A DNA stretch of 64,000 nt from Micromonospora sp. M71_S20. GTDB lineage: Bacteria > Actinomycetota > Actinomycetes > Mycobacteriales > Micromonosporaceae. The notes below the pieces were generated by a model. That model searched no databases. It saw only the letters and a list, made by a program, of their open reading frames with translations, and was not told the origin of the DNA. Shown one piece after another: positions 8,331-16,690 of this stretch. The DNA is taken from contig NZ_RCCV01000001.1 in the NCBI RefSeq assembly GCF_003664255.1, positions 3,410,001 through 3,474,000 of the forward strand. Reading direction: 5' to 3'. A program made the position numbers and the translations under genes. The stretch's first letter is position 1. Each line of letters starts with the position of its first letter.

Positions 8331-9344
8331 GTGGCGGACATGCTGGCCGGACGGCTGCACCTGACGGAACGGGCGCTGCGGATGGAGTCGGTGCCGGTGC
8401 CCGAGCCGCAGGACGGGCAGGTGCGCATCCGGGTCGAGGCGGCGGGGGTCTGCCTGTCCGACGTGCACCTGATCGACGGCACCCTCACACCGCTGTACCT
8501 GCCCGGCGACGTGGTGACGCTGGGGCACGAGGTCGCCGGGGTGGTCGACGCGTTCGGCGACGACGTCGAGGGCTGGCAGCCCGGCCAGCGGGTGCTGCTC
8601 CAGGCGGGGGAGCGGGACCGGCGCGGCACCGTGCTGACCCGGGGCGTGGACTACGACGGCGGCTGGGCCGAGTACGTCGTCGCCAGCGAGGACACGGTGG
8701 TGCCGATCCCGGACGACCTGCCCTTCGAGCAGGCCTGCATCATTCCCGACGCGGTCTCCACCCCCTGGGCGGCGGTGACGGACACCGCGCGGACCCGCCC
8801 CGGCGAGGCGGTCGGGGTGTGGGGCGTGGGCGGGCTGGGCGCGCACGCCGTGCAACTGCTGCGCCTGGTGGGCGCGGCCCCGGTGATCGCGGTGGAACCG
8901 CTGGCGGCGGCGCGGGACCGGGCGGCGGCCCTGGGGGCCGACGCGGTGCTCGACCCGGCCGACACCGCGTTCCGCGAGGCCGTGCTGGAGTTGACGGGCG
9001 GGCGAGGGCTGGACGTCGCGTTCGACTTCGCCGGGGTGACCGCCGTACGCGAGCAGGCGTTGACCGTGCTCGCCCGCCGGGGCCGGCTGGTCCTCGCGGG
9101 CATCGCCAACAAGCCGGTGACGATCGCCTCGGACAGCCCGTTCAACTACTTCCAGCAGGCGGTGCTCGGCCACTACGGCTCGGAGCCCGAGCATGTCGAG
9201 CGGTTGGTGTCCCTGGCCCGGCAGGGGCGGCTCGACCTGTCGGCGTCGATCAGCGACGTGCTGCCGCTGGCCGACGCCGAGGAGGCGGTGCGGCGGGTGC
9301 AGACCAAGCAGGGCGACCCGATCCGGCTGATCCTGCGCCCCTGA
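8331..9344 (+). CDS. Zinc-type alcohol dehydrogenase (MDR superfamily)
   Basis: A 337-aa NAD(P)-dependent medium-chain dehydrogenase. The catalytic zinc ligands are present (AGVCLSDVHLIDG with Cys, TLGHEVAGVV with the His-Glu pair), as is the dinucleotide loop VWGVGGLGAHAVQL. The usual lobe with four structural-zinc cysteines is missing: the segment QAGERDRRGTVLTRGVDY has none. This is known in some MDR subfamilies. The GTG at 8331 is preferred (GGGGG upstream); ATG 8340 is possible. The substrate is unknown. It diverges from the spermidine-synthase-like gene. Confidence 0.88.
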   Translation: MADMLAGRLHLTERALRMESVPVPEPQDGQVRIRVEAAGVCLSDVHLIDGTLTPLYLPGDVVTLGHEVAGVVDAFGDDVEGWQPGQRVLLQAGERDRRGTVLTRGVDYDGGWAEYVVASEDTVVPIPDDLPFEQACIIPDAVSTPWAAVTDTARTRPGEAVGVWGVGGLGAHAVQLLRLVGAAPVIAVEPLAAARDRAAALGADAVLDPADTAFREAVLELTGGRGLDVAFDFAGVTAVREQALTVLARRGRLVLAGIANKPVTIASDSPFNYFQQAVLGHYGSEPEHVERLVSLARQGRLDLSASISDVLPLADAEEAVRRVQTKQGDPIRLILRP

Positions 9345-9353
9345 CCGGTTCCG

Positions 9354-10253
9354 CTACGTCCGGTCCGGCCGGTCCGAGCGGTCGGGCCGGCTCCGATGAT
9401 CGGGCCGGCGGGAACGCCGGCGTCGCACCCCCGCCACCGCGACCGCCGTCGCCGCCGTCGCCAGGGCGACGGTCCACAGCCGGGGGTCCGTCCGCAGGTG
9501 CGCGGGCAGTTGCCCGGCCAGGACGAGCACGCCCATCGCCGCCACGAACCAGCCGAACGCCCGGCGCAGCACGTCCTCCCGGACGCGCCCCGCGAGCCGG
9601 CCGCCGGCGAGGCTGCCGACCACGGCGGCGGTCGTCACGGCGGTGGCCAGGCCCGGGTCGATGTCGACGGTGGACAGGTAGCCGGCCAGCCCGGCGAACG
9701 ACTTCATCGCGATGACCACGAGCGAGGTGCCGACCGCGACCGGCATCGGCAGGCCGCCCAGCAGCGCGAGGGCCGGCACCACCAGGAACCCGCCGCCGGC
9801 GCCGACCAGCCCGGTGACCAGTCCGACCACGACGCCGTCGAGGAGCACCCGCGCCACGGGCAGCTCACGCCGCTGCCGCCCGGGGCTGTCGCGCCGGCCC
9901 CGCAGCATGGCCGTCGCGGTGGCGAGCATCATGACGGCGAAGCCGGCGAGCAGGACGGCGGGCGGGACGAACGCGGCGAGGCGTCCGCCGCCGTACGCGC
10001 CGGCCATGCCTGCGGCCCCGAAGAGCAGGCCGGTGCGCCACCGGACCCGGCCGGCCCGGGCGTGCGGCAGCGCGCCGACGGCACTGGTCACCCCGACGAC
10101 GAGCAGCGAGGTGGCGATCGCCTCGCGGGCCGGCAGGTCGGCCACGTAGACCAGCAGCGGTACGGCGAGGATGGATCCGCCGCCGCCGAGCAGGCCGAGG
10201 CTCACCCCGATGAGGACGGCCAGCGCGACGGTCAGCGCGAGGCTGCCGGTCAC
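9354..10253 (-). CDS. TauE/SafE-family sulfite/sulfur anion exporter
   Basis: A 299-aa polytopic membrane protein with two TauE half-repeats: GVSLGLLGGGGSILAVPLL at the N-terminus and GLVTGLVGAGGGFLVVPAL in the middle, each followed by an ATSLLVV/GTSLVVI helix. The C-terminal tail is a basic, disordered stretch (RRRRSRRPDHRSRPDRSD). The GTG start overlaps the upstream rhodanese stop (GTGA), so the two are translationally coupled. In this context it most likely exports sulfite, thiosulfate or a related product of persulfide oxidation. Confidence 0.88.
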   Translation of the reverse strand: MTGSLALTVALAVLIGVSLGLLGGGGSILAVPLLVYVADLPAREAIATSLLVVGVTSAVGALPHARAGRVRWRTGLLFGAAGMAGAYGGGRLAAFVPPAVLLAGFAVMMLATATAMLRGRRDSPGRQRRELPVARVLLDGVVVGLVTGLVGAGGGFLVVPALALLGGLPMPVAVGTSLVVIAMKSFAGLAGYLSTVDIDPGLATAVTTAAVVGSLAGGRLAGRVREDVLRRAFGWFVAAMGVLVLAGQLPAHLRTDPRLWTVALATAATAVAVAGVRRRRSRRPDHRSRPDRSDRPDRT

Positions 10254-10852
10254 GGCAGGGGCCGGGGCGTCGGGTGGTCTCCGAGCCGACCGACGACGGT
10301 CTCCACGTCGCAGCTCGCGCCGCGGTTGTAGGGGAGCCTGCCGAGCAGCATGCCCATCGCGCAGGTGTCGGTGACGGCGGCGAAGGTGAGGCCGGCGCCG
10401 ACAAGGCCGGCGACCCACTTCAGGCCGGGTACGAACACCGAACCGAGGATGCTGAGCAGGACGATCGAGCCGGCGACGAGGCGGACCTGCCGCTCCAGTT
10501 CCCAGCGGGGCGTACCCCGTCGGACCGGTCCCCGGGCGGCCTGCCACGCGGTCATCCCGCCGTCGAGGATCCTGAGGTCGGGCAGCCCGACACCCGCGAG
10601 GGCCTGCCCGGCCCGGGCGGCGCGGGCCCCGGAGCGGCAGATGAGCACCACGGTCTCGTCGAGGTGCCGCCGCAGCTCCTCGCGGTGCTCCCTGAGCACG
10701 TCGAGCGGCACGTTGTAGGCGCCGGGGACGTGGGCCGTCTCGAACTCGGCGGGGGTGCGCACGTCCAGCATGCGGGGAGCGTGGCCGGATTCGATCAGCT
10801 CGCGCAGCGTGACGGCGTCGAGGGTGGGCAGGGCGCTCGGTGAAGTGGTCAT
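10250..10852 (-). CDS. Rhodanese domain protein with DUF2892 membrane anchor
   Basis: The 200-aa protein has a single rhodanese domain (about residues 10-110) with the active loop CRSGARA at Cys72 and the substrate-side motif MLDVRTPAEFETAHVPGA. Residues about 125-178 form two transmembrane helices of the DUF2892 (YgaP-like) type. This is the YgaP architecture: a membrane-anchored sulfurtransferase carrying persulfide on its Cys. The start has GAGGAG upstream. It sits second from the end of the CstR-like sulfur gene run. Confidence 0.9.
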   Translation of the reverse strand: MTTSPSALPTLDAVTLRELIESGHAPRMLDVRTPAEFETAHVPGAYNVPLDVLREHREELRRHLDETVVLICRSGARAARAGQALAGVGLPDLRILDGGMTAWQAARGPVRRGTPRWELERQVRLVAGSIVLLSILGSVFVPGLKWVAGLVGAGLTFAAVTDTCAMGMLLGRLPYNRGASCDVETVVGRLGDHPTPRPLP

Positions 10853-10988
10853 CTCTCCTCGTTCAGAGGTCGATCGCCCGTGGAAGGGCAGGGTGAGTCG
10901 GCCCGGCGCCGATCGGCGGCGGGCGCGCGTCGCCGTGCGGACGACCGGTGGCGTACGCAGGGGGCGGGGCCGGCGGTGCGGGGGGCGG

Positions 10989-12392
10989 TCAGGCGTCGCC
11001 GGGGCTCATGGCGACCCCGGCGGCTTCGGCCCGGCCGAACTTGTCGTCGATCACGACGACCTCGCGGCCCGCGTTGGCCAGCAGCGAGGCGGCGACCGTG
11101 GCCCGGTAGCCGGAGCCGCAGTGCACCCAGACGGTGCCGTCGGGCACCTCGGCGAGGCGCCCGGGCAGGTCGGGCAGGGGGATGTGCACGGCGCCCTCGA
11201 CGTGACCGGCGGTCCACTCGTTGGTCATCCGGACGTCGAGCACCACGTCCGGGGCGGGCAGCCCCGCCGGGGTGTCGCCGGCCCGGGCGGCGGCCAGCGC
11301 GGGAAAGTCGGCCATCCGCAGCTCGCGGAGCTGTCCCGGCTCCGTGGACCACCGGTCGGGGTCGCCGGTGGCCTGGGCGGCCGGCCGGTCGATGCCGATG
11401 CGGACCAGCTCGCGCTGGGCGTCGGCGACCTGCTCCTCGGTCTCCGCCAGCAGGGTGAGCGGTGCGCCCCAGTCGATGAGCCAGCCAAGCCAGGTCGACA
11501 TCGGGCCGTCGAGCCCGAGGGCGACCGTGCCCGCCAGGTGCGACGTGGCGTACGCCTTGCGGTGGCGCAGGTCGACGACCCACTGGCCGGCGGCGATCCG
11601 CTCCCGCAGCTCGGCGGCGTCGGCCCGGGCGACCGGAGTGAGGTCCACCGGCGTCGGGCCGGCGAGGTTCGCCACGCCCATGTGGGCGTAGTACGCCGGG
11701 TAGGCGTCGAGCCCGGCCAGGGCCTCGGTGACGAACTCGTCGGCGGCCAGCCGCAGCACGGGGTTGGCCCGCTTCTCCCGGCCGATTGTCGACTCGGGCG
11801 CGTCGGACTGGCCGGCGGAGCAGAAGCTGCCGAACCCGTGGGTGGGCCACACCTCGACGCCGTCGGGCAGCAGGTCGGCCAGGCGCCGGGCCGAGGCGTG
11901 CTGGTGGTGGGCGAGTTCGTGGGCGTGCCGCTCGCCGAGCAGGTCGGTGCGGCCGGTGGTGCCGAAGAGTAACGAGCCGCCCGTGAACACGCCGACGGGG
12001 CGCCAGCCGGCGTCGTCCGCCTCGTCGAGCACGTACGACAGGTGGTGGAACGTGTGCCCCGGCGTGGCGAGCACCCGCAGCCGCAGCGCGCCGGAGACGG
12101 GCACGGTGTCGCCGTCGGCGACCGGCGTCCGGTCGAAGTCGACCTCGTCGTCCGCGGCGACGAGGTAGCGGGCGCCGGTCAGCCGGGCCAGCTCCAGGCC
12201 GCCGGAGACGTAGTCGTTGTGGATGTGGGTCTCCACCACGTGGGTGACGCGTACGCCCTTCTCGCCCGCGAGGTACAGGATGCGGTCGACGTCGCGCTGC
12301 GGGTCGACCACGATCGCCACCGTGCCGTCGGAGGCCAGGTAGCTGCGGTCGCCGAGCGAGGACGTCGCGATGACGGACACCTCGACTGCCAT
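10989..12392 (-). CDS. MBL-fold hydrolase with two rhodanese domains (persulfide dioxygenase-like)
   Basis: The 467-aa protein has an N-terminal metallo-beta-lactamase domain (about 1-240) with HIHNDYVSG at residues 56-64 and TPGHTFHH, WPTHGFGSFCS further on. Two rhodanese domains follow; the first lacks the catalytic Cys (DLRHRKAYATSHLAG), the second has CGSGYRA at Cys425. This matches CstB/ETHE1-like enzymes that oxidise low-molecular-weight persulfides with non-haem iron. The position usually read GD in FTGD is FTGG here, a deviation seen in a subset of these proteins. The ATG at 12392 follows AAGGAG. An operator at 12416-12431 sits directly in front. Confidence 0.88.
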   Translation of the reverse strand: MAVEVSVIATSSLGDRSYLASDGTVAIVVDPQRDVDRILYLAGEKGVRVTHVVETHIHNDYVSGGLELARLTGARYLVAADDEVDFDRTPVADGDTVPVSGALRLRVLATPGHTFHHLSYVLDEADDAGWRPVGVFTGGSLLFGTTGRTDLLGERHAHELAHHQHASARRLADLLPDGVEVWPTHGFGSFCSAGQSDAPESTIGREKRANPVLRLAADEFVTEALAGLDAYPAYYAHMGVANLAGPTPVDLTPVARADAAELRERIAAGQWVVDLRHRKAYATSHLAGTVALGLDGPMSTWLGWLIDWGAPLTLLAETEEQVADAQRELVRIGIDRPAAQATGDPDRWSTEPGQLRELRMADFPALAAARAGDTPAGLPAPDVVLDVRMTNEWTAGHVEGAVHIPLPDLPGRLAEVPDGTVWVHCGSGYRATVAASLLANAGREVVVIDDKFGRAEAAGVAMSPGDA

Positions 12393-12415
12393 TGCCGTGC
12401 TCCTTGTGGGATCAA

Positions 12416-12431
12416 ATACCCCGGGGGGTAT
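12416..12431. promoter_or_regulatory. CsoR/CstR-type operator ATACCCCGGGGGGTAT
   Basis: The G/C-tract palindrome ATACCCC-GG-GGGGTAT has the layout of CsoR-family operators (TACCCC followed by GGGGTA). It lies 24 bp before the MBL-rhodanese start. A second copy, identical over its first 15 bases, lies in front of the regulator gene at 12824-12839. Confidence 0.8.
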
Positions 12432-12527
12432 GCGGCGGACACACGTCGGGGTTTTGACGTGTGCAATCTGTCTACCCGGACACGTTGCTGTCACGCAACG
12501 TGTGCGGTGCGTTTCTTCCCGTGGTGG

Positions 12528-12797
12528 TCAGGCGAGGGCGAGGAAGAGCTTCTCCAGCTCCTCCTCGGTCATCTCCGGGGAGTCGCCCCGCTCGCGGGCG
12601 GCGGTGCAGTGCCGCATGCCGGAGGCGATGATCTTGAAGCCGGCCCGGTCGATCGCCTTCGACACCGCCGCGAGCTGGGTCAGCGCCTCGCGGCAGTCCT
12701 GGCCGGTCTCCATCATCTCGATGACCGCGTTGAGCTGACCTCGGGCCCGCTTCAGGCGGGTCAGGGCCTCGCTCGTCATCTCGGGTCGCAGCTTCAC
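12528..12797 (-). CDS. csoR: CsoR-family repressor, CstR-like (probable persulfide sensor)
   Basis: An 89-aa all-helical DUF156/CsoR protein. The two conserved cysteines are Cys35 (TGQDCREALTQLAAV) and Cys64 (MRHC). Copper-sensing CsoR has a His four residues before the second Cys; here that position is Gly60, which is the pattern of the sulfur sensor CstR and argues against copper. The GTG at 12797 is preceded by GAGGAGG. Its own promoter carries the operator at 12824-12839, so autorepression is expected. Downstream are MBL-rhodanese, rhodanese and TauE genes, consistent with reactive sulfur sensing. Confidence 0.88.
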   Translation of the reverse strand: MKLRPEMTSEALTRLKRARGQLNAVIEMMETGQDCREALTQLAAVSKAIDRAGFKIIASGMRHCTAARERGDSPEMTEEELEKLFLALA

Positions 12798-12823
12798 CGC
12801 GCGCCTCCTCGCTCTCTCCCGGC

Positions 12824-12839
12824 ATACCCCGGGGGGTAC
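12824..12839. promoter_or_regulatory. CsoR/CstR-type operator ATACCCCGGGGGGTAC
   Basis: It is identical to the operator at 12416-12431 except for its last base. It lies 27 bp upstream of the repressor gene start and would support autoregulation. Confidence 0.8.
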
Positions 12840-12998
12840 CCGACGTGCCCATGCTATCCCCTCAGGCGAGAGGCGTCCGCGTCCGCGCGGTGATCCCGGT
12901 CGCCCGCCGGGGATCCCGACGCCGTCGCGACGCAGGGTCCTCGGGGCATCGACGCAACGCTTATCCTGTGGCCCGACCGCCCCACGGGAAGGGATGCG

Positions 12999-14384
12999 AT
13001 GCCGTCGCGGCAGGACCAGCTGCACTCGTACCAGTTCACCGTCCAGCGGGCCGTCGCCGCCCTGGTGATGCGGGAGACCGACCCGGCGCAGTCGCCGTTC
13101 CGGCGGCTCGCCGGCGCCGGCCTGGCCAGCGTGCTGGTCGCGGCCATCGGCCTGGGCGGCTTCGCCCTCTACGGCCTCTTCACCGGGGGCGGCAGCACCT
13201 GGCGCGACCCGGGCGCGGTGATCGTGGAGAAGGAGTCCGGCGCCCGGTTCGTCTACCGGGAGGAGAAGCTGCACCCGGTGCTCAACTACGCGTCGGCTCT
13301 GCTGATCATCGGCGCGGACCGGCCGAAGACCGTGCTCGTCTCCCGGCGCGCCATCGACGGGGTGCCGCGCGGGCTGCCGCTGGGCATCGCCGACGCCCCC
13401 GACTCGCTGCCCGACAGGGGCCGGCTCTCCACCGCGCCGTGGACGGTCTGCTCCGTCGCCGCCGAGGCCGACCGGACGACGCCCCGCTCGGCGCTGCTGA
13501 TCGGCGCGACCGCTGGCGGCGGCCGGGCCCTGGGCGAGGACGCGCTGCTGCTGCGCCACCCCGACGGCGGACTGCACCTCGTCTGGCACCAGCGCCGCTA
13601 CCTGGTGCGCGACCCCAACCGGGTGCTGGCCGCCCTGGCGGCCACCCGGGCCCGGGCGGTCCCGGCGGCCCCGGCCCTGCTCAACAGCCTGCCCGCCGGC
13701 GCCGACCTCGCCCCGCTGGCCCTGCCGGCCGAGGGGGAGCGCTCCGCGCGGGTGTCCGGGGCGCGGATCGGCGACGTCTACCTGGTGCGCAACTCCGGCG
13801 GCGGCCGGCAGTACGCCGTCGCGCTGCGGGACGGACTGGCCGGCATCACCGAGTTGCAGGCCGGCCTGCTGCTGGCCCGCACCGGCCAGGGCGAGCCGGA
13901 GCCGATCACGCTCGGGCGGTTCGCGGCGCTGCCCAAGCTGCCCGACCTGGCTCCGACGGGCCCCGCCGCCCCGCCGACCGTGCCGCCCCGGCTGGCCGCC
14001 TCCGACGGGGCCGGGCTCTGCGCCCGGGTGGGCGACGACGGCGGCGTCACGGAGGTCCGGCTCGGCGTACGGCTGCCCGACCTCGCCGCCGCGCCGCGCA
14101 CCGTCCCGGTGGCCGGGGGCGGGGTGCGCGCCGACCACGTCGTGGTGGAGCCGGGCCGTGGCGCGGTGGTCGAGGCGGTCGCGGCGCCCGGTGCGACCGG
14201 CGGCGCGGTTTCCGTGGTCACCGACCTGGGCCGGCGCTACGTCCTCGCTGGCGGTGAGGTGCTGGGCACGCTCGGCTACCGCGACGTGCGGCCGGTGCGG
14301 CTGCCGGCCAGCCTGGTCGCCCTGGTGCCCGCCGGCGCCACGCTCGACCCGGCCGCCGCGCGAATCGTCGCCGCCCCCGCCTGA
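12999..14384 (+). CDS. eccB: Type VII secretion protein EccB
   Basis: A 461-aa membrane-anchored ESX core subunit. The N-terminus MPSRQDQLHSYQFTVQRAVAALVMRETD is the typical EccB cytoplasmic helix. One transmembrane segment follows (about residues 42-63, LASVLVAAIGLGGFALYGLF), then a large extracellular domain with the R1-type repeats and WTVCS. The start is supported by GGAAGGG. A TATCCT box lies at 12962-12967. No eccC, eccD, mycP or WXG100 genes are next to it, so this copy is an orphan in this window. EccB is normally part of the EccBCDE inner-membrane complex. Confidence 0.93.
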   Translation: MPSRQDQLHSYQFTVQRAVAALVMRETDPAQSPFRRLAGAGLASVLVAAIGLGGFALYGLFTGGGSTWRDPGAVIVEKESGARFVYREEKLHPVLNYASALLIIGADRPKTVLVSRRAIDGVPRGLPLGIADAPDSLPDRGRLSTAPWTVCSVAAEADRTTPRSALLIGATAGGGRALGEDALLLRHPDGGLHLVWHQRRYLVRDPNRVLAALAATRARAVPAAPALLNSLPAGADLAPLALPAEGERSARVSGARIGDVYLVRNSGGGRQYAVALRDGLAGITELQAGLLLARTGQGEPEPITLGRFAALPKLPDLAPTGPAAPPTVPPRLAASDGAGLCARVGDDGGVTEVRLGVRLPDLAAAPRTVPVAGGGVRADHVVVEPGRGAVVEAVAAPGATGGAVSVVTDLGRRYVLAGGEVLGTLGYRDVRPVRLPASLVALVPAGATLDPAAARIVAAPA

Positions 14385-14474
14385 GCGCGCCGCCGGCTGG
14401 GCCGGTGCCGGGTGCCCCCGCGACCTCGGGTGAGCGCGGCGAGGGCGAACCGGTCGGGCCCGGCCGGCCCGGGT

Positions 14475-15080
14475 TCAGTCGGCGGGGCGGCGCAGCACGG
14501 TGACGGCGAAGTCGGCGTCGTCGCGCCACGGGCGCAGGTCCCAGGTGGCGAAGCGGTGCTCCAGCCGCAGGCCGGCGGCCACCGCGTCGGCGTCGAACCC
14601 GGTCAGCGGGTAGCCCCGGTCGGTGCCGAAGCCGACCGCCAGCACGCCGTCGGGGCGCAGGTGGGCGGCGACGCGGCGCAGCACCTCCCGCTCGGTGCCG
14701 GGGGCGACGAAGGCCAGCACGTTCCCGGCCACGACCGCCGCGTCGAACGGCTCCGGCTCGCCGGCCGCCGCCAGGTCCAGCTCGGCCAGGTCGGCGACCA
14801 GCCAGCGCGGGCCCGGGTGGTCGGTGCGGGCGGCCTCCACCAGCGCCGGGTCGGCGTCCACCCCGACCACGGTGTGGCCCCGGGCGGCCAGCGCCGCGCC
14901 CACCCGGCCGGTGCCGCAGCCGGCGTCGAGGATCCGGGACCCGGGCGCGACCAGCGCGTCCAGCAGGCGGGCCTCGCCGGCCAGGTCGGCCCCCTCGGCG
15001 GCCAGCCGGCGGAACCGGTCGATGTACCACTGCGAGTGCTCCGGACCGGTCTCGGTCTGCCAACGGGTCGGGTTTCCCAT
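14475..15080 (-). CDS. Class I SAM-dependent methyltransferase
   Basis: The 201-aa protein has motif I LDAGCGTGRVGAALAARG, an acidic residue after beta-2 (VVGVDADPALVEAA) and motif IV-like FDAAVVAGNVLAF. There is no substrate domain, so the acceptor is unknown. The N-terminus (GPEHSQWYIDRFRRLAAEG) is typical of actinobacterial stand-alone methyltransferases. The ATG at 15080 has TACGGT exactly 6 nt upstream, suggesting a leaderless transcript. Confidence 0.87.
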   Translation of the reverse strand: MGNPTRWQTETGPEHSQWYIDRFRRLAAEGADLAGEARLLDALVAPGSRILDAGCGTGRVGAALAARGHTVVGVDADPALVEAARTDHPGPRWLVADLAELDLAAAGEPEPFDAAVVAGNVLAFVAPGTEREVLRRVAAHLRPDGVLAVGFGTDRGYPLTGFDADAVAAGLRLEHRFATWDLRPWRDDADFAVTVLRRPAD

Positions 15081-15173
15081 GCCGCCACCGTAGCCGGGTC
15101 CCCGGTGCTCCCCGGGGGGCGGGGCGGACGGGGCAATGCCCGCCGGTGTCGTGGACCGGGAAGCCGTGGCCGC

Positions 15174-15782
15174 TCAGGTCGGGGGGACGTCGCCGCCCGG
15201 GCCTCCCGCCGACGAGTCGGCAGCGCCGGCCGACGGATCGACGACCCAGTGGTTGGTGCGGAAGAGACGGCCGGCGAACTCCCTCTGTTCCTCGCCGACG
15301 AGGGCGAAGCCGACCGACCGGCAGATCGCGTTCGACGCGGCGTTGGTCGTGGCGGGGAAGGCGTGGATGCGGCTCCACCGGCCGTCCGTCCGGGCCAGGG
15401 CGAGCACGGCGCGGACGGCTCTGCCCGCCAGGCCCCTGCCCTGGAACTCCGGCACGACCATCCAGCCGATCTCGGAGACGCCCCCGTGGGAGTACAACGT
15501 CACCGTCCCCGCCACCTGCGCGGAGCCGCCGGGGACGATCATCTTGATCCAGGCGCTTCCGTCGCGGACGGTCTCGAGGTCACGCCGAAGCTGGGCGGCC
15601 ACGCGCTCACGCGGCTGCGGGCCGCCCAGCTCCGCCATCACGGCCGGATCGCAGCGCATCCGCACGTACGCGTCGAGGTCGCCCGGCTCCACGTCGCGCA
15701 GCCGCATACCGACCGCGGGCGGGGCAGCCGTGGGCGCGTCGTCGTCGGGGGCGGCGCCGGGGGAGGCATCCACCCGGCACAT
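15174..15782 (-). CDS. GNAT-family N-acetyltransferase
   Basis: A 202-aa acyltransferase of the RimJ/RimL type (MRLRDVEPGDLDAYVRMR). The acetyl-CoA loop is EFQGRGLAGRAVRAVLALAR, and NAASNAICRSVGFALVGEE is the usual C-terminal motif. Residues 1-25 are low-complexity (PGAAPDDDAPTAAPPA), so translation may begin nearer MRLRDVE. The substrate cannot be inferred. Confidence 0.85.
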   Translation of the reverse strand: MCRVDASPGAAPDDDAPTAAPPAVGMRLRDVEPGDLDAYVRMRCDPAVMAELGGPQPRERVAAQLRRDLETVRDGSAWIKMIVPGGSAQVAGTVTLYSHGGVSEIGWMVVPEFQGRGLAGRAVRAVLALARTDGRWSRIHAFPATTNAASNAICRSVGFALVGEEQREFAGRLFRTNHWVVDPSAGAADSSAGGPGGDVPPT

Positions 15783-15823
15783 CCTCGGTCAGCGCTAACG
15801 GCGCGGCAACCCCGCCCACGGCC

Positions 15824-16690
15824 TCAGCCCTTCTCCGCGCCGCTGGTGAGCCCCTCGGTGAGCAGGCGCTCGCTGGCGAAGAAGAGGATCACGATGGGCA
15901 GGGTGAGGATCACAGAGCCGGCCATCAGCACCGTCTTCGGCACCTCGACGCCGTCCGCGAGCTGCGCCAGCCCCAGCGACACCGTCCACCGGTGCGGCTT
16001 GTCCACCAGGAACAGCAGGGCGAACAGGAACTCGTTCCAGGCGATCATGAAGTCGTACAGGGCGACGGCCATGATGGACGGCGCCGCCAGGGGGAGGCTG
16101 ATCCGGCGGATGATGCCGAGCCGCCCGGCGCCGTCGATCGCGGCCGACTCCTCCAGGCTGACCGGGATGGTCTCGAAGTAGTTGCGCAGCATGTAGACCG
16201 AGACCGGCAGGGTCTGCGAGATGTAGACCAGCACCAGGCCGAGCAGCGAGCCGCGCAGCCCGGCCCGGGTGAAGACCACGAAGAGCGGGATGGCGATGAC
16301 GATCGACGGGAACAGGTAGACCGCCAGGAAGAGGAAGTCGACCTGCCGCCGGCCGAAGAACCGCAGCCGGGCGACCGCGTACGCGCCGGGGATCGCCACG
16401 GCCAGCGTCAGCAGCGTCGCCGCGACGGCGACCAGGCCGCTGTTGCGCATGAAGGTGAGGAACCCCTGGCCGCCGTCGTCGACGGCCTTCACCACCTCGG
16501 CGTACGTGTCGAAGGTCAGCTCGCCGAGGCCCACCACCAGCGAGCCGGGGTCGAGCAGCAGCCGCTCGATGGGGCGCACCGAGAGCACCAGCATGTAGTA
16601 GAAGGGGAAGACGGTGACCAGCAGGAACGCGGCGATCACCAACCGGCGCAGCCAGCGCAGGCCCACCGTCTCGATCCGGTCCCGGTCCAT
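15824..16690 (-). CDS. Carbohydrate ABC transporter permease (MalG-type)
   Basis: The 288-aa inner-membrane protein has six predicted helices. The EAA loop that contacts the ATPase is ESAAIDGAGRLGIIRRISLPL. The pattern ending in ASERLLTEGLTSGAEKG is the normal C-terminus of MalG-type permeases. Its ATG overlaps the stop of the upstream permease by one base (TGATG). It is the last gene of the binding protein - permease - permease operon. Confidence 0.93.
   Translation of the reverse strand: MDRDRIETVGLRWLRRLVIAAFLLVTVFPFYYMLVLSVRPIERLLLDPGSLVVGLGELTFDTYAEVVKAVDDGGQGFLTFMRNSGLVAVAATLLTLAVAIPGAYAVARLRFFGRRQVDFLFLAVYLFPSIVIAIPLFVVFTRAGLRGSLLGLVLVYISQTLPVSVYMLRNYFETIPVSLEESAAIDGAGRLGIIRRISLPLAAPSIMAVALYDFMIAWNEFLFALLFLVDKPHRWTVSLGLAQLADGVEVPKTVLMAGSVILTLPIVILFFASERLLTEGLTSGAEKG

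Noticed and set aside
12528..12797. Copper-sensing CsoR with copper efflux operon
   Set aside because: The His of the copper site is Gly, and the neighbours are sulfur genes with no copper ATPase or chaperone.
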